From: Streptomyces sp. Act143 | GTDB lineage: Bacteria > Actinomycetota > Actinomycetes > Streptomycetales > Streptomycetaceae | Direction of reading: 5' to 3' | Length of the DNA: 64,000 nucleotides | NCBI RefSeq assembly: GCF_003143935.1 | Contig: NZ_QFRX01000001.1 | Span: 8,677,388-8,741,387 of the forward strand | In this document: positions 53,441 through 61,833 of the stretch, one piece after another | Numbering within the stretch: the stretch's first letter is position 1 | Layout of the letters: each line of letters starts with the position of its first letter | Made by a program: the position numbers and the translations under genes | The notes under the pieces: model-generated | What the model was told of the DNA's origin: nothing | Database searches by the model: none | What the model saw: the letters and a program-made list of their open reading frames with translations, nothing else

Positions 53441-56048
53441 GATTCCGCTCGGCGACTGGGTCAACGCCGCCGTCGACTGGCTGCTCGCCCACATGGGCTG
53501 GCTCTTCGACTTCCTCAAGACCGTCTTCACCGGCACCTACGACGGGATCGACGCCGTCCTCCAGGCGCCCCAGCCCCTCCTCCTCGCCGGCATCTTCGCC
53601 GTCGTCGCGTTCTGGCTGCGCGGCACCCTCGCCGGTGTCCTCACCTTCGCGGGATTCGCCTTCATCGACTCCCTCGACCTGTGGGACGACGCGATGGTGA
53701 CCCTCTCGCTCGTCCTCGTGGCCACTCTGATCGCGCTGCTGATCTCGGTGCCGGTGGGCATCTGGGCGGCCCGCTCCGAGCGCGTGGGCGGGCTGGTCCG
53801 GCCGGTGCTGGACTTCATGCAGACGCTGCCCGCGATGATCTACCTCATCCCGGCGATCCTGTTCTTCGGCACCGGCGCCTCCGCGGGCATCGTCGCCACC
53901 CTGATCTTCGCGCTCGCCCCCGGCGTGCGCATGACCGAGCTGGGCATCCGCCAGGTCGACAAGGAACTGGTCGAGGCGGCCGAGGCGTTCGGCACGACGC
54001 CCCGGGACACCCTGCTGCGCGTCCAGCTCCCGCTCGCCCTGCCCACCGTCATGGCGGGCGTCAACCAGGTCATCATGCTGGGCCTGTCGATGGCCGCGAT
54101 CGCCGGCATGGTCGGCACCGGCGGCCTCGGCGGCCGGGTCAACGAGGCCATCGGCCAGCTCGACGTGGGCCTCGGCTCCGAGGCGGGCGTCGCGATCGTG
54201 ATCCTCGCGATCTACCTCGACCGCATGACCGGCGCGCTCGGCACCCAGGTCTCCCCGCTGGGCCGCCGCGCCGCCGCCCGGGCCCGCGCGGCACAGGGGA
54301 TGAAGATCTGGACGTACCGCCCCCGTCCGCAGGTCGCCGTGGTCGGCATCGTGATCCTGGCCCTCGTGGCGGGCGGCATGGGCATGTTCGGCGGCAGCGG
54401 CGACAGCACGGCCCCGGTCGCCGACGGCAAGAACGTCGGCCGGGGCGAGAAGGTCCGCATCGGCTACGTCCCCTGGGACGACGGCGTCGCCTCCACCTTC
54501 CTGTGGAAGGAGGTCCTGGAGGAGCGCGGTTACGAGGTCGAGGCCAAGCAGCTCGACGCGGGCCCCCTCTACACCTCCGTCGCCTCCGGCAACGTCGACT
54601 TCATGACGGGTGCCTGGCTGCCCACCACCCACGAGCAGTACTGGAAGAAGTACGGCGACCGGCTCGACGACCTCGGCGCCTGGTACGGCAGCACCTCGCT
54701 GGAGCTGAGCGTGCCGTCGTACATGAAGGGCGTCGACTCCCTCGACGACCTCAAGGGCAAGGCCGCCGACTTCGGCGGGAAGATCACCGGCATCGAGTCC
54801 AGCGCCGGTGAGATGGCCCTGCTGAAGAGCAAGGTCCTCAAGGCGTACGGCCTCGACAAGGAGTACAAGGTCGTCGACAGCTCCACGCCCGCGATGCTCG
54901 CCGAGCTCAAGCGCGCGTACAGCAAGCAGGAGCCGATCGTCGTCACGCTCTGGTCGCCGCACTGGGCGTACAACGACTACGACCTGAAGAAGCTCAAGGA
55001 CCCCAAGGGGGCGTGGGGTTCCGGCGACGGCATCCACACCGTCGCCCGCAAGGGCTTCGCCGCCGACAACCCCGTCGTCGGCAAGTGGCTGAAGGGCTTC
55101 AAGCTCGACGAGAAGCAGCTCACCAGCCTGGAAGCCGAGATCAACAAGGCGGGCAAGGGCAAGCAGCAGGACGCGGTCCGCACCTGGCTCAAGAGCAACC
55201 CGGGCGTGGTCGACAAGCTGGCCCCGGTCGCGAAGAGCGCGGCCACGCCCGCCGAGGCCGAGAACCCGGTCGACGTCGCCTGGTTCCCCTGGGACGAGGA
55301 CATCGCCGTCACCCACTTGTGGAAGAACGTCCTGGAGCGGCGCGGCTACAAGCTGAACCTCAAGCAGATGGACGTCGGCCCGGTCTACACCGGCCTCGCC
55401 TCCGGTGACCTGGACCTCAACTTCGACGCCTGGCTGCCGTACGCGCAGGCGAACTACTGGGAGAAGAGCAAGGACAGCCTCGCCGACCTCGGCACCTGGT
55501 ACGAACCGACCTCGCTGGAGGTCGCGGTCCCCTCGTACGTCAAGGGGATCACGTCCTACGAGGACCTCAAGGGCAAGGCCGACCTCTTCGACGGGAAGAT
55601 CATCGGCATCGAGCCGGGCACCGGCGAGATGAACCTCCTGAAGAACAAGGTCCTGCCTGGCTACGGCCTGGACAAGGAGTACGACGTCGTCGACGGCTCC
55701 ACGCCCGCGATGCTCACCGAGCTCAAGCGGGCGTACGCCAAGAAGCAGCCCGTCGCCGTCGTGCTCTGGTCGCCGCACTGGGCGTACAGCCAGTACGACC
55801 TCACCAAGCTGAAGGACGACAAGAAGCTCTTCGGCGAGGGGAACACGATCCGTACGATCGCCAACGAGAAGTTCCCCGCGCAATACCCGCAGCTCACCAA
55901 GTGGATCAAGGGTTTCCATATGAGCGAGGACGAACTCGGCACCCTGGAGGCCGCGATCAACGCGCACGGTCAGGGACATGAGGACGAGGCCGTCGACGCC
56001 TGGCTGAAGAAGCACCCGGACATGGTGGAGCGGATGACACCGCAGTAG
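53433..56048 (+). CDS. Betaine importer: permease fused to two tandem substrate-binding domains
   Basis: An 871-residue fusion. Residues 1-290 are the ProW-type permease (ISVPVGIWAARSERVG, PAMIYLIPAILFFGTGASAG, EAAEAFGTTPRDTLLRVQLP). A further membrane span (about 298-318) anchors two OpuAC/ProX-type binding domains on the outside: about 339-605 and 610-871. Both keep the aromatic betaine-cage motifs: VPWDD/FPWDE, DFMTGAWLP/DLNFDAWLP, LWSPHWAYNDYD/LWSPHWAYSQYD. One permease plus binding-domain fusion is known (OpuABC); two binding domains in one chain is less usual. The partner ATPase is encoded upstream; a strong terminator follows. Confidence 0.93.
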   Translation: MPRIPLGDWVNAAVDWLLAHMGWLFDFLKTVFTGTYDGIDAVLQAPQPLLLAGIFAVVAFWLRGTLAGVLTFAGFAFIDSLDLWDDAMVTLSLVLVATLIALLISVPVGIWAARSERVGGLVRPVLDFMQTLPAMIYLIPAILFFGTGASAGIVATLIFALAPGVRMTELGIRQVDKELVEAAEAFGTTPRDTLLRVQLPLALPTVMAGVNQVIMLGLSMAAIAGMVGTGGLGGRVNEAIGQLDVGLGSEAGVAIVILAIYLDRMTGALGTQVSPLGRRAAARARAAQGMKIWTYRPRPQVAVVGIVILALVAGGMGMFGGSGDSTAPVADGKNVGRGEKVRIGYVPWDDGVASTFLWKEVLEERGYEVEAKQLDAGPLYTSVASGNVDFMTGAWLPTTHEQYWKKYGDRLDDLGAWYGSTSLELSVPSYMKGVDSLDDLKGKAADFGGKITGIESSAGEMALLKSKVLKAYGLDKEYKVVDSSTPAMLAELKRAYSKQEPIVVTLWSPHWAYNDYDLKKLKDPKGAWGSGDGIHTVARKGFAADNPVVGKWLKGFKLDEKQLTSLEAEINKAGKGKQQDAVRTWLKSNPGVVDKLAPVAKSAATPAEAENPVDVAWFPWDEDIAVTHLWKNVLERRGYKLNLKQMDVGPVYTGLASGDLDLNFDAWLPYAQANYWEKSKDSLADLGTWYEPTSLEVAVPSYVKGITSYEDLKGKADLFDGKIIGIEPGTGEMNLLKNKVLPGYGLDKEYDVVDGSTPAMLTELKRAYAKKQPVAVVLWSPHWAYSQYDLTKLKDDKKLFGEGNTIRTIANEKFPAQYPQLTKWIKGFHMSEDELGTLEAAINAHGQGHEDEAVDAWLKKHPDMVERMTPQ

Positions 56049-56060
56049 CCCCGGATACCG

Positions 56061-56115
56061 CCCGAGGGGCGGGCCCCCACGCGACCTGACGGCGTGTGCG
56101 GGCCCGCCCCTCGGG
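56061..56115 (+). terminator. Strong terminator after the betaine importer
   Basis: CCCGAGGGGCGGGCCC (56061-56076) pairs perfectly with 56100-56115 over 16 bp, with a smaller inner stem in the 23-base loop. Confidence 0.88.
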
Positions 56116-56469
56116 TCGTGGCACGGCCATGGCGCGGTCCTGGTGCGGTCGCGGCACGGCTTACGGCACAGGAAAGAATCCGGACAACCACAGACAGCTA
56201 TGCCACCCCCTGAGGCTCATGCGATCGTCGTGGTCAGCTGGTTGGTCCTGACGGCGCAAACCCCGCACGGCCGGACCGGATAGCTGATCTACTGGCCGGT
56301 GTTGGCGGGAAGGGTCACACCCGGTTTACGGCAATGTGACGGGTGCATGAAACGGTTTGCCGAACATGCGTAGGGTGCAGACAACTCCTCGGAGGCAGAC
56401 ACTCCTCAGAGGCAGACAACTCCTCAGAGCGTGTGGACGGACCGACGAGCGAAGGAGGGAGCCGGAGCG
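56116..56469. promoter_or_regulatory. Upstream region of the XRE-cupin gene
   Basis: About 350 bases without a credible gene. It holds a TCAG/CTGA partial dyad around 56235-56255 and, close to the gene, three 17-18 bp repeats described separately. GAAGGAGGGAGCCGGAG at about 56450-56467 is the ribosome site. Confidence 0.45.
56377..56429. repeat. Three 17-18 bp direct repeats before the XRE-cupin gene
   Basis: GCAGACAACTCCTCGGAG (56377-56394), GCAGACACTCCTCAGAG (56395-56411) and GCAGACAACTCCTCAGAG (56412-56429) are head-to-tail. Each contains a small CTC-(C)-TC-GAG type dyad, as expected for iterated operator sites. Confidence 0.85.
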
Positions 56470-57042
56470 ATGGGCGACCACAAAGAACAGCCCCTGCGGG
56501 TGGGCGCGGCCGTACGGCGGCGGCGTCGCGCACTCGAACTCACCCTCGCCGTCGTGGCCGAGCGCAGCGGCCTGTCGGTCCCCTTCCTGAGCCAGATCGA
56601 GAACGAACGGGCGCGCCCCAGCACCAGCTCCCTGGAGAAGGTCGCGGACGCCCTGCGCACCACGGCCGTCGAGCTGCTCGCCGCCGCCGATCCCGCGTGC
56701 AGCGTCGACGTCGTGCGCGCCGACGAGCCCGAGCCGGCGACGCCCGGTCCGCGGGCCCGTTCCCTGGTGCGCGGCCATCATCAGATGCACGCCCAGGAGT
56801 TCATCGGCGACCATGACGCGGGCCGTGAATTCCAGTACCGCAACGACCAGTTGATGTACGTCGCCGACGGCGCGGTGGAGATCGAGGCGGAGGGCCGGGC
56901 GTACCGGCTCGGCCGCGGCGACACGCTCTACCTCACCGGCGGGGTCAGGCACCGCTGGCGCGCGACCGTGTCGGACACCCGGCTGGTCGTCGTCGCGGTC
57001 GCGGAGCACATCGAAGCGGTGCAGGACCGGCCGCGTCCGTGA
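56470..57042 (+). CDS. XRE-family regulator with C-terminal cupin domain
   Basis: A 190-residue regulator: helix-turn-helix LRVGAAVRRRRRALELTLAV with VAERSGLSVPFLSQIENERARPS (residues 10-65), then a cupin (FQYRNDQLMYVADGAVEIEA, GRGDTLYLTGGVRHRWR). Such proteins sense small molecules and often regulate an adjacent catabolic or transport gene. ATG 56470 is preferred over ATG 56431 because of the strong ribosome site between them. Its stop overlaps the next start as GTGA. Confidence 0.92.
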   Translation: MGDHKEQPLRVGAAVRRRRRALELTLAVVAERSGLSVPFLSQIENERARPSTSSLEKVADALRTTAVELLAAADPACSVDVVRADEPEPATPGPRARSLVRGHHQMHAQEFIGDHDAGREFQYRNDQLMYVADGAVEIEAEGRAYRLGRGDTLYLTGGVRHRWRATVSDTRLVVVAVAEHIEAVQDRPRP

Positions 57043-57755
57043 GGGTGGTGTCCCTGGTCCCGTCCCTCACGGAGGCGGTGGCCGAGACCGTCCCCGGCGT
57101 GCTGGTGGGCGCGACCGACTGGTGCTCCCACCCGGCCGGCCTGGACGTCGTCCGGATCGGCGGCACCAAGAACCCCGCCGTCGACCGCGTCCTGGCCCTC
57201 GCGCCCGATCTGGTGATCGCCAACGAGGAGGAGAACCGCGCCCCCGACCTGACGGCCCTGCGCGAGGCGAGGACCGAGGTGCTGGTGACGGAGGTGCGGG
57301 ACGTCCCGCAGGCCTTCCGGGAGCTGGACAGGGTGCTGACCGCGTGCGGAGCGCGGCGGCGTCCGCGCTGGCTGGACGAGGCGGAGGACGCCTGGTCGGG
57401 AGCGCCCCCGCAGTCCCGCGTCACGGCGGTCGTGCCGATCTGGCGCCGCCCGTGGATGGTGCTCGGCCGGGACACCTTCGCGGGTGATGTGCTGGCCCGC
57501 CTGGGCGTGGACCAGGTGTACGCGACGCACGCCGACCGCTATCCGCGCATCTCCCTGGACGAGCTGCGGGCGAAGCGGCCGGACCTCGTGGTCCTCCCGG
57601 ACGAGCCGTACCGCTTCACGGCGGACGACGGCCCGGAGGCCTTCGAAGGGCTCCGGGTCGCCCTGGTCAGCGGCCGCCACCTCACCTGGTACGGCCCGTC
57701 CCTCAGGGAAGCGCCACGGGTACTGGCCGCGGCCCTGCGAGCAGCGCACCGCTGA
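57039..57755 (+). CDS. Cytosolic helical-backbone metal-receptor-fold protein (BtuF-like)
   Basis: A 238-residue protein with the fold of vitamin B12/Fe-siderophore binding proteins (VVSLVPSLTEAVAE, RIGGTKNPAVDRVLALAPDLVIAN, ISLDELRAKRPDLVVLPDEPYRF) but no signal peptide, so it should stay in the cytoplasm. Ligand candidates are cobalamin-like or metal complexes. It is translationally coupled (GTGA) to the XRE-cupin regulator, suggesting a joint sensing role. Its end overlaps the convergent TDT gene by 53 bases. Confidence 0.82.
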   Translation: MRVVSLVPSLTEAVAETVPGVLVGATDWCSHPAGLDVVRIGGTKNPAVDRVLALAPDLVIANEEENRAPDLTALREARTEVLVTEVRDVPQAFRELDRVLTACGARRRPRWLDEAEDAWSGAPPQSRVTAVVPIWRRPWMVLGRDTFAGDVLARLGVDQVYATHADRYPRISLDELRAKRPDLVVLPDEPYRFTADDGPEAFEGLRVALVSGRHLTWYGPSLREAPRVLAAALRAAHR

Positions 57756-58851
57756 CGACCCCGCGCACGGTGTGCAGGGCGGCGACGCCCCAGGCGGCGA
57801 CGAGGACGGCGTACAGCCCGATCGCGAGCCACTCGAGGACGGCCAGCCCGGTGTGCCGGGCCAGTCCCTCCGCCCCGGTGACACAGGTCCCGACGGGGAA
57901 GGTGAACGCCCACCAGGTCATCGCGAACCCCATCCCCTCCCGGCGGGCCCGCAGCACATGCGCGACGGCGAGGGCGGACCACAGCAGCGCGAACCCCATG
58001 ACGGGCACGCCGTAGAGCACGGCGAGGACCGAGAACCCGTCGCTGTACGGGGCGGGCACCACGCCGGGGGCGACGTCCGCGAACTTGTCGACCGCGGTGG
58101 TGGACTGCCCGAGCGGCCCGAGGACGAGGAACAGGGTCGGGGTGAGGGCGAGCGGCAGCGGCCCGCCCGTGATCAGCCGGCCGAAGACGAGGGGGAGCAT
58201 GAGCAGCGTCGCGAGCAGCGAGACCCCGAACAGGCCGACGCAGCCGAGCAGCAGCGTCTCCCGCGCCTGACCCGCCGGGAGATGGGGCACGAGGAGCGGC
58301 CCGAGCGCCGCGGACACCATCGGCGCGACGAGCGGCAGCAGCCACACGGGGGTCGCCTGCCCCGGCTCGACGCGATGGCGTACGGCCATCAGGTAGGGGA
58401 CGGCGACGGCCGCCGCGAGTCCGACGACCGTCCCGGCGGTGAACAGCACGGCGTCGACCGCCACCGCCGCCTTCGTCCCGGTCCAGTCCGCCCCGAGGGT
58501 GAGCGCACCGCCGCCGACGGCGAGCAGGGCCATGGCCAGGCAGCCGTAGAAGGGCGCCATGGCGGGGTCGAGGAGGTGGGCGCGGGCCTGGTCGCGGTGG
58601 TGCGTCCAGTGCAGGGCGCGGGCGCAGAGCAGCGCGAGGAGGAGGACGAGGGAGAGCGCCCAGACACCGGTGAGGGCCGTGCGCAGACCGGGGACGGCGG
58701 CGGCGCCGGGCAGGCCCGCGCCGGCGGTGGCGAGGATGGCGGTGCCCATGACGGTGGCGTACCAGTTCGGTCCGAGGTGACGGACGGCCCCGGCGCGCGG
58801 GGGACGTGCGGTGGCACGTGGCGGGAGGAGAGGCTGGGCTGCGGTGACCAT
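57703..58851 (-). CDS. TDT-family transporter (TehA/Mae1/SLAC1-like)
   Basis: A 382-residue membrane protein with about ten transmembrane helices (LGPNWYATVMGTAILATAG, APFYGCLAMALLAVGGGALT, PVWLLPLVAPMVSAALGPLL, MTWWAFTFPVGTCVTGAEGLA). The family carries dicarboxylates, tellurite-related efflux or anions. ATG 58851 gives the family start; an open frame extends upstream into the divergent LysR gene but only as antisense. Probably controlled by that LysR protein. Confidence 0.88.
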   Translation of the reverse strand: MVTAAQPLLPPRATARPPRAGAVRHLGPNWYATVMGTAILATAGAGLPGAAAVPGLRTALTGVWALSLVLLLALLCARALHWTHHRDQARAHLLDPAMAPFYGCLAMALLAVGGGALTLGADWTGTKAAVAVDAVLFTAGTVVGLAAAVAVPYLMAVRHRVEPGQATPVWLLPLVAPMVSAALGPLLVPHLPAGQARETLLLGCVGLFGVSLLATLLMLPLVFGRLITGGPLPLALTPTLFLVLGPLGQSTTAVDKFADVAPGVVPAPYSDGFSVLAVLYGVPVMGFALLWSALAVAHVLRARREGMGFAMTWWAFTFPVGTCVTGAEGLARHTGLAVLEWLAIGLYAVLVAAWGVAALHTVRGVVSGALLAGPRPVPVALP

Positions 58852-58908
58852 GCTTCGAGCGTCCCGTCCCGGAGCGTTCCCCACCAGGGACGATGTCTCT
58901 ATGAGGGC

Positions 58909-58923
58909 ATAAACTGGATTTAT
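58909..58923. promoter_or_regulatory. Candidate LysR box between TDT and LysR genes
   Basis: ATAAA-CTGGA-TTTAT is a perfect 5-bp-armed dyad of the T-N11-A type (T58910, A58922). It overlaps the LysR start codon and lies about 60 bases before the TDT start. Confidence 0.55.
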
Positions 58924-59851
58924 GAGCAGTGCGCAGCATGATTCCCCGCCGTCCCCGGCCGGTTCGCTGGCACACCGCGTGCCCGACCTGGGGGCGCTGG
59001 AGCTGCTGCTCGCGGTGGCGCGACTGGGCAGCCTCGGCGCGGCGGCCCGCGAGGTCGGCATCACCCAGCCCGCGGCCAGCAGCCGCATCCGCTCCATGGA
59101 ACGCCAGTTGGGCGTGGCCCTGGTGGACCGTTCACCGCGCGGTTCGCGACTGACGGACGCCGGGGCGCTGGTGACCGACTGGGCGCGGCGGATCGTGGAG
59201 GCGGCCGAGGCGTTCGACGCGGGCGCGCAGGCGTTGCGCGACCGGCGCGACTCCCGGCTGCGGGTGGCGGCGAGCATGACGATCGCCGAGTACCTGCTGC
59301 CGGGCTGGCTGCTCGCGCTGCGCGCCCAGCGCCCCGACACCGCGGTGTCGTTGCTGGCGGGCAACTCCACGGCGGTGGCGGCACGTCTGCTGTCGGGCGA
59401 GGCGGACCTGGGGTTCGTGGAGGGGCTCACGGTTCCGTCGGGCCTGGACTCGGTGGTCATCGCCCACGACCGCCTCATCGTCGTGACCGCCCCGGCCCAC
59501 CCGTGGGCCCGGCGCCGACGCCCGCTGGCCGCCGGGGAGTTGGCGACGACCCCGCTGATCCTGCGGGAGAAGGGTTCGGGCACACGGCAGGTGCTGGACG
59601 CGGCACTGGGCGGCCTGGCCCGGCCCCTGATCGAGCTGTCGTCCACAACGGCGGTGAAGGCGGCGGCGGTGAGCGGGGCGGGGCCGGCGGTGCTGAGCGA
59701 GCTGGCGGTGGGCGAGGAGATGGCGATGCGGAGGCTGGTGCGGGTGCCGGTGGAGGGGGTCGCGCTGGCCCGTGATCTGCGGGCGGTGTGGCCGACCGGA
59801 CACCGACCGGTGGGGCCGGCCCGGGAACTGCTGTCGCTGACGCGGGGGTAG
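58922..59851 (+). CDS. LysR-family transcriptional regulator
   Basis: A 309-residue regulator. The winged helix (LGALELLLAVARLGSLGAAA, REVGITQPAASSRIRSMERQLG) is preceded by 17 extra residues; the effector domain follows (RLRVAASMTIAEYLLPGWLL, GEADLGFVEG, LRAVWPTGHRPVGPAREL). ATG 58922. Divergent from the TDT transporter across 70 bases, the classical LysR-target arrangement. The sequence resembles CbbR/CysB-like subgroups only loosely; inducer unknown. Confidence 0.92.
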   Translation: MSSAQHDSPPSPAGSLAHRVPDLGALELLLAVARLGSLGAAAREVGITQPAASSRIRSMERQLGVALVDRSPRGSRLTDAGALVTDWARRIVEAAEAFDAGAQALRDRRDSRLRVAASMTIAEYLLPGWLLALRAQRPDTAVSLLAGNSTAVAARLLSGEADLGFVEGLTVPSGLDSVVIAHDRLIVVTAPAHPWARRRRPLAAGELATTPLILREKGSGTRQVLDAALGGLARPLIELSSTTAVKAAAVSGAGPAVLSELAVGEEMAMRRLVRVPVEGVALARDLRAVWPTGHRPVGPARELLSLTRG

Positions 59852-59865
59852 GGGCTTTCCTCCGC

Positions 59866-59926
59866 CCTCGTCCTCACCCGCCGGACGGGCTCGGAGACCC
59901 AGCCCGTCCGGCGGGTGAGGACGAGG
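59866..59926 (+). terminator. Very long perfect stem-loop after the LysR gene
   Basis: A 26-bp perfect stem (59866-59891 with 59901-59926) with a 9-base loop, core CCGCCGGACGGGCT. No T-run follows. One of the strongest hairpins in the window. Confidence 0.88.
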
Positions 59927-59950
59927 CCCGTTCGGGGCCGAAGCGGGGGT

Positions 59951-60071
59951 ACGGGGGCGGTAGCTCCCAGGGGCGGGACGGGTAAGGGGGCGGCAGCCCC
60001 CAGGGACGCGACGGGTCAGGGGGGGGGCGGCAGCCCCCAGGGACGCGACGGGTCAGGGGGCGGGGGCGAAA
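59951..60071. repeat. GC-rich direct repeats of about 34 bp, three copies
   Basis: Units at 59951-59984, 59985-60018 and 60019-60055, ending ACGGGTA or ACGGGTCA, followed by a partial copy. Copies 2 and 3 share AGCCCCCAGGGACGCGACGG; each contains a GGGGGC-GGCA-GCCCCC hairpin. The array fills the gap before the kinase gene. Confidence 0.85.
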
Positions 60072-60113
60072 ATGCATGGTGCGCGACCACCCCCGACCTG
60101 CACCATTCCCTAC

Positions 60114-61076
60114 ATGCCACCCACCGCCCCGCCCGCCGCAGGCGTCCGCACCCCCTGGGAAGACCTCCCGTCGCACGTCCACGCCGCCGTCGCCGGCATC
60201 CTCGGCGCCCCCGTCGTCCACGCCACCACCCAGCCCGGCGGATTCTCCCCGGGCACGGCCGCCCGGCTCCGGACCAGCCGCGGCCACCGCGCCTTCGTGA
60301 AGGCGGTCAGTGCGCAGGTCAACGCGGCGAGCCAGGTGTTCCACCGGCGAGAGGCCCGGCACACCGCCGCCCTCCCGTCCGCCGTCCCCGCGCCGCGTCT
60401 CCTCGGCAGCCACGACGACGGCATCTGGACCGTGCTGGTCCTGGAGGACATCGAGGGCCGCCAGCCCCGTATCCCCTGGCGGCGACCGGAGTTGACCCGC
60501 GTCCTGGGCGCGGTGACCGACCTCGCCCACGCCCTCACCCCGTCCCCCGTACCCGACGCGCCGCTCGCCGCCGACGCCCTCGCCGACCAGTTCGACGGCT
60601 GGCAGCGCCTCTTGGCGGAGCCGGCCCCGGCGGGACTCACCCCCGACGCCCTCGGCCCCTGGTCCATGGCCCACCTCCCGCGCCTCGCCGAACTCGCCGC
60701 CCCCTGGCCCGACGCCGTCGCCGGCGACACCCTGGCCCACGGTGACCTGCGCGCCGACAACATGCTGCTCACCGACGACGACCGCGTCGTCTTCGTCGAC
60801 TGGCCGCACATCGTCAGGGGCGCCCCCTGGCTCGACCTGCTGCTGATGCTCCCGTGCGTCAGGGCCCAGGGCGGCCCGGACCCCGAGGAGCTGTTCGCCG
60901 CGCACCCGCTCGGCCGCGCCGCCGACCCGGACGCCGTCACCGCCGCCCTCGCGGGCCTGGCCGGCTACTTCGTCCACCGCTCGCTCCAGCCCCCGCCCCC
61001 GGGCATCCCCACGGTCCGCGCCTTCCAACGCGCCCAGGGCGAGGCGGCGTTGGAGTGGCTCAGGAAGCGGCTGTGA
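60114..61076 (+). CDS. Aminoglycoside-phosphotransferase-fold kinase
   Basis: A 320-residue protein of the APH/choline kinase superfamily. Catalytic loop TLAHGDLRADNMLL with Asp and Asn, and metal-binding VVFVDWPH in place of DFG/DWE. The N-lobe has GFSPGTAARLRTSRGHRAFVK with the ATP lysine. ATG 60114 is preferred over ATG 60072, which lies next to the repeat array. The substrate is unknown; resistance function should not be assumed. It overlaps the convergent PuuD-like gene by 17 bases. Confidence 0.85.
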   Translation: MPPTAPPAAGVRTPWEDLPSHVHAAVAGILGAPVVHATTQPGGFSPGTAARLRTSRGHRAFVKAVSAQVNAASQVFHRREARHTAALPSAVPAPRLLGSHDDGIWTVLVLEDIEGRQPRIPWRRPELTRVLGAVTDLAHALTPSPVPDAPLAADALADQFDGWQRLLAEPAPAGLTPDALGPWSMAHLPRLAELAAPWPDAVAGDTLAHGDLRADNMLLTDDDRVVFVDWPHIVRGAPWLDLLLMLPCVRAQGGPDPEELFAAHPLGRAADPDAVTAALAGLAGYFVHRSLQPPPPGIPTVRAFQRAQGEAALEWLRKRL

Positions 61077-61743
61077 CCAGCCCCCGCACCACCCGCAGAT
61101 CCGCGCCCATCTCCGGATGCCACTGCACCCCCAACGCCCAGTCGGCGGTGGGCAGTTCCACCGCCTCCACCGTGCCGTCCGCCGCGTACGCCGAGGCCAG
61201 CAGCCCGGTGCCGAGCCGGTCCACGGCCTGGTGGTGGTACGTCGGTACGGACGTCTCCTCCGGGACGAGCCCGGCGTACAACGTCCCCGGCACCGGCTTC
61301 ACCGCATGCCGCCCGAAGACGCCGACCACCTCCGCGTGGCCCTCGATGTGCTGGACGAGCGTGCCGCCGAGGGCGACGTTCAGCAGCTGCATGCCGCGGC
61401 AGATCCCCAGCAGCGGAACGCCCGCCGCCAGGGCCGCGTCGATCAGCGCCAGCTCCCAGGCGTCCCGTTCCCGCGCGGGCGGGCCGGTGCGGGGCTCGCG
61501 CTCGGCGCCGTAGCGGACCGGCTCGACGTCCGGGCCGCCCGCGATCACCAGCCCGTCGAGGCGGGCCACCGTCGCGGCGGCGTGCTCGGGCGCGTCCGGC
61601 GGCAGCATGGCCGCCAGCCCGCCCGACCGCTGGACGAGCCGCGGATATCCGGCGGGCAGCAGCGCCGCCTCCAGCTCCCACACGCCCCAGCGCGCCCCGG
61701 CCTCCAGATACGTACTGATGCCGATCAGCGGCCTGCCCGCCAT
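61060..61743 (-). CDS. Gamma-glutamyl hydrolase, PuuD-like class I glutamine amidotransferase fold
   Basis: A 227-residue peptidase C26 enzyme. Nucleophile Cys in LLGICRGMQLLNVALGG, catalytic His in ALGVQWHPE, and N-terminal PLIGISTYLE. PuuD releases GABA from gamma-glutamyl-GABA; next to a GlnA4-type ligase it may instead cut gamma-glutamylated amine intermediates. ATG 61743. A long dyad lies 25 bases upstream. It is downstream of the GntR gene on the same strand. Confidence 0.92.
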   Translation of the reverse strand: MAGRPLIGISTYLEAGARWGVWELEAALLPAGYPRLVQRSGGLAAMLPPDAPEHAAATVARLDGLVIAGGPDVEPVRYGAEREPRTGPPARERDAWELALIDAALAAGVPLLGICRGMQLLNVALGGTLVQHIEGHAEVVGVFGRHAVKPVPGTLYAGLVPEETSVPTYHHQAVDRLGTGLLASAYAADGTVEAVELPTADWALGVQWHPEMGADLRVVRGLVTAAS

Positions 61744-61767
61744 GCGCCCTCCCGGTTCGGCAAAGGA

Positions 61768-61807
61768 TTGTTTCCATACCTTTGTCGACGGAAGGTATCC
61801 AAAACAA
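61768..61807. promoter_or_regulatory. Extended dyad, candidate FCD-GntR operator
   Basis: TTGTTT..ATACCTT (61768-61782) and AAGGTAT...AAACAA (61792-61807) face each other around a 9-base spacer with GTCGAC near its centre. It lies between the GntR gene end and the PuuD start. ATACCTT recurs at 62612-62618, before glnA4. Confidence 0.65.
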
Positions 61808-61833
61808 GTCCCCGGCGGCCTCTTCCGCGCCTG

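Noticed and set aside
57703..59877. A 724-residue form of the TDT transporter starting inside the LysR gene
   Set aside because: The first 342 residues are antisense of the LysR gene with no domain. ATG 58851 starts the hydrophobic family protein.
60114..61076. Aminoglycoside resistance gene
   Set aside because: Only the general APH kinase fold is visible. Many such kinases act on other substrates, so a resistance claim is not supported.
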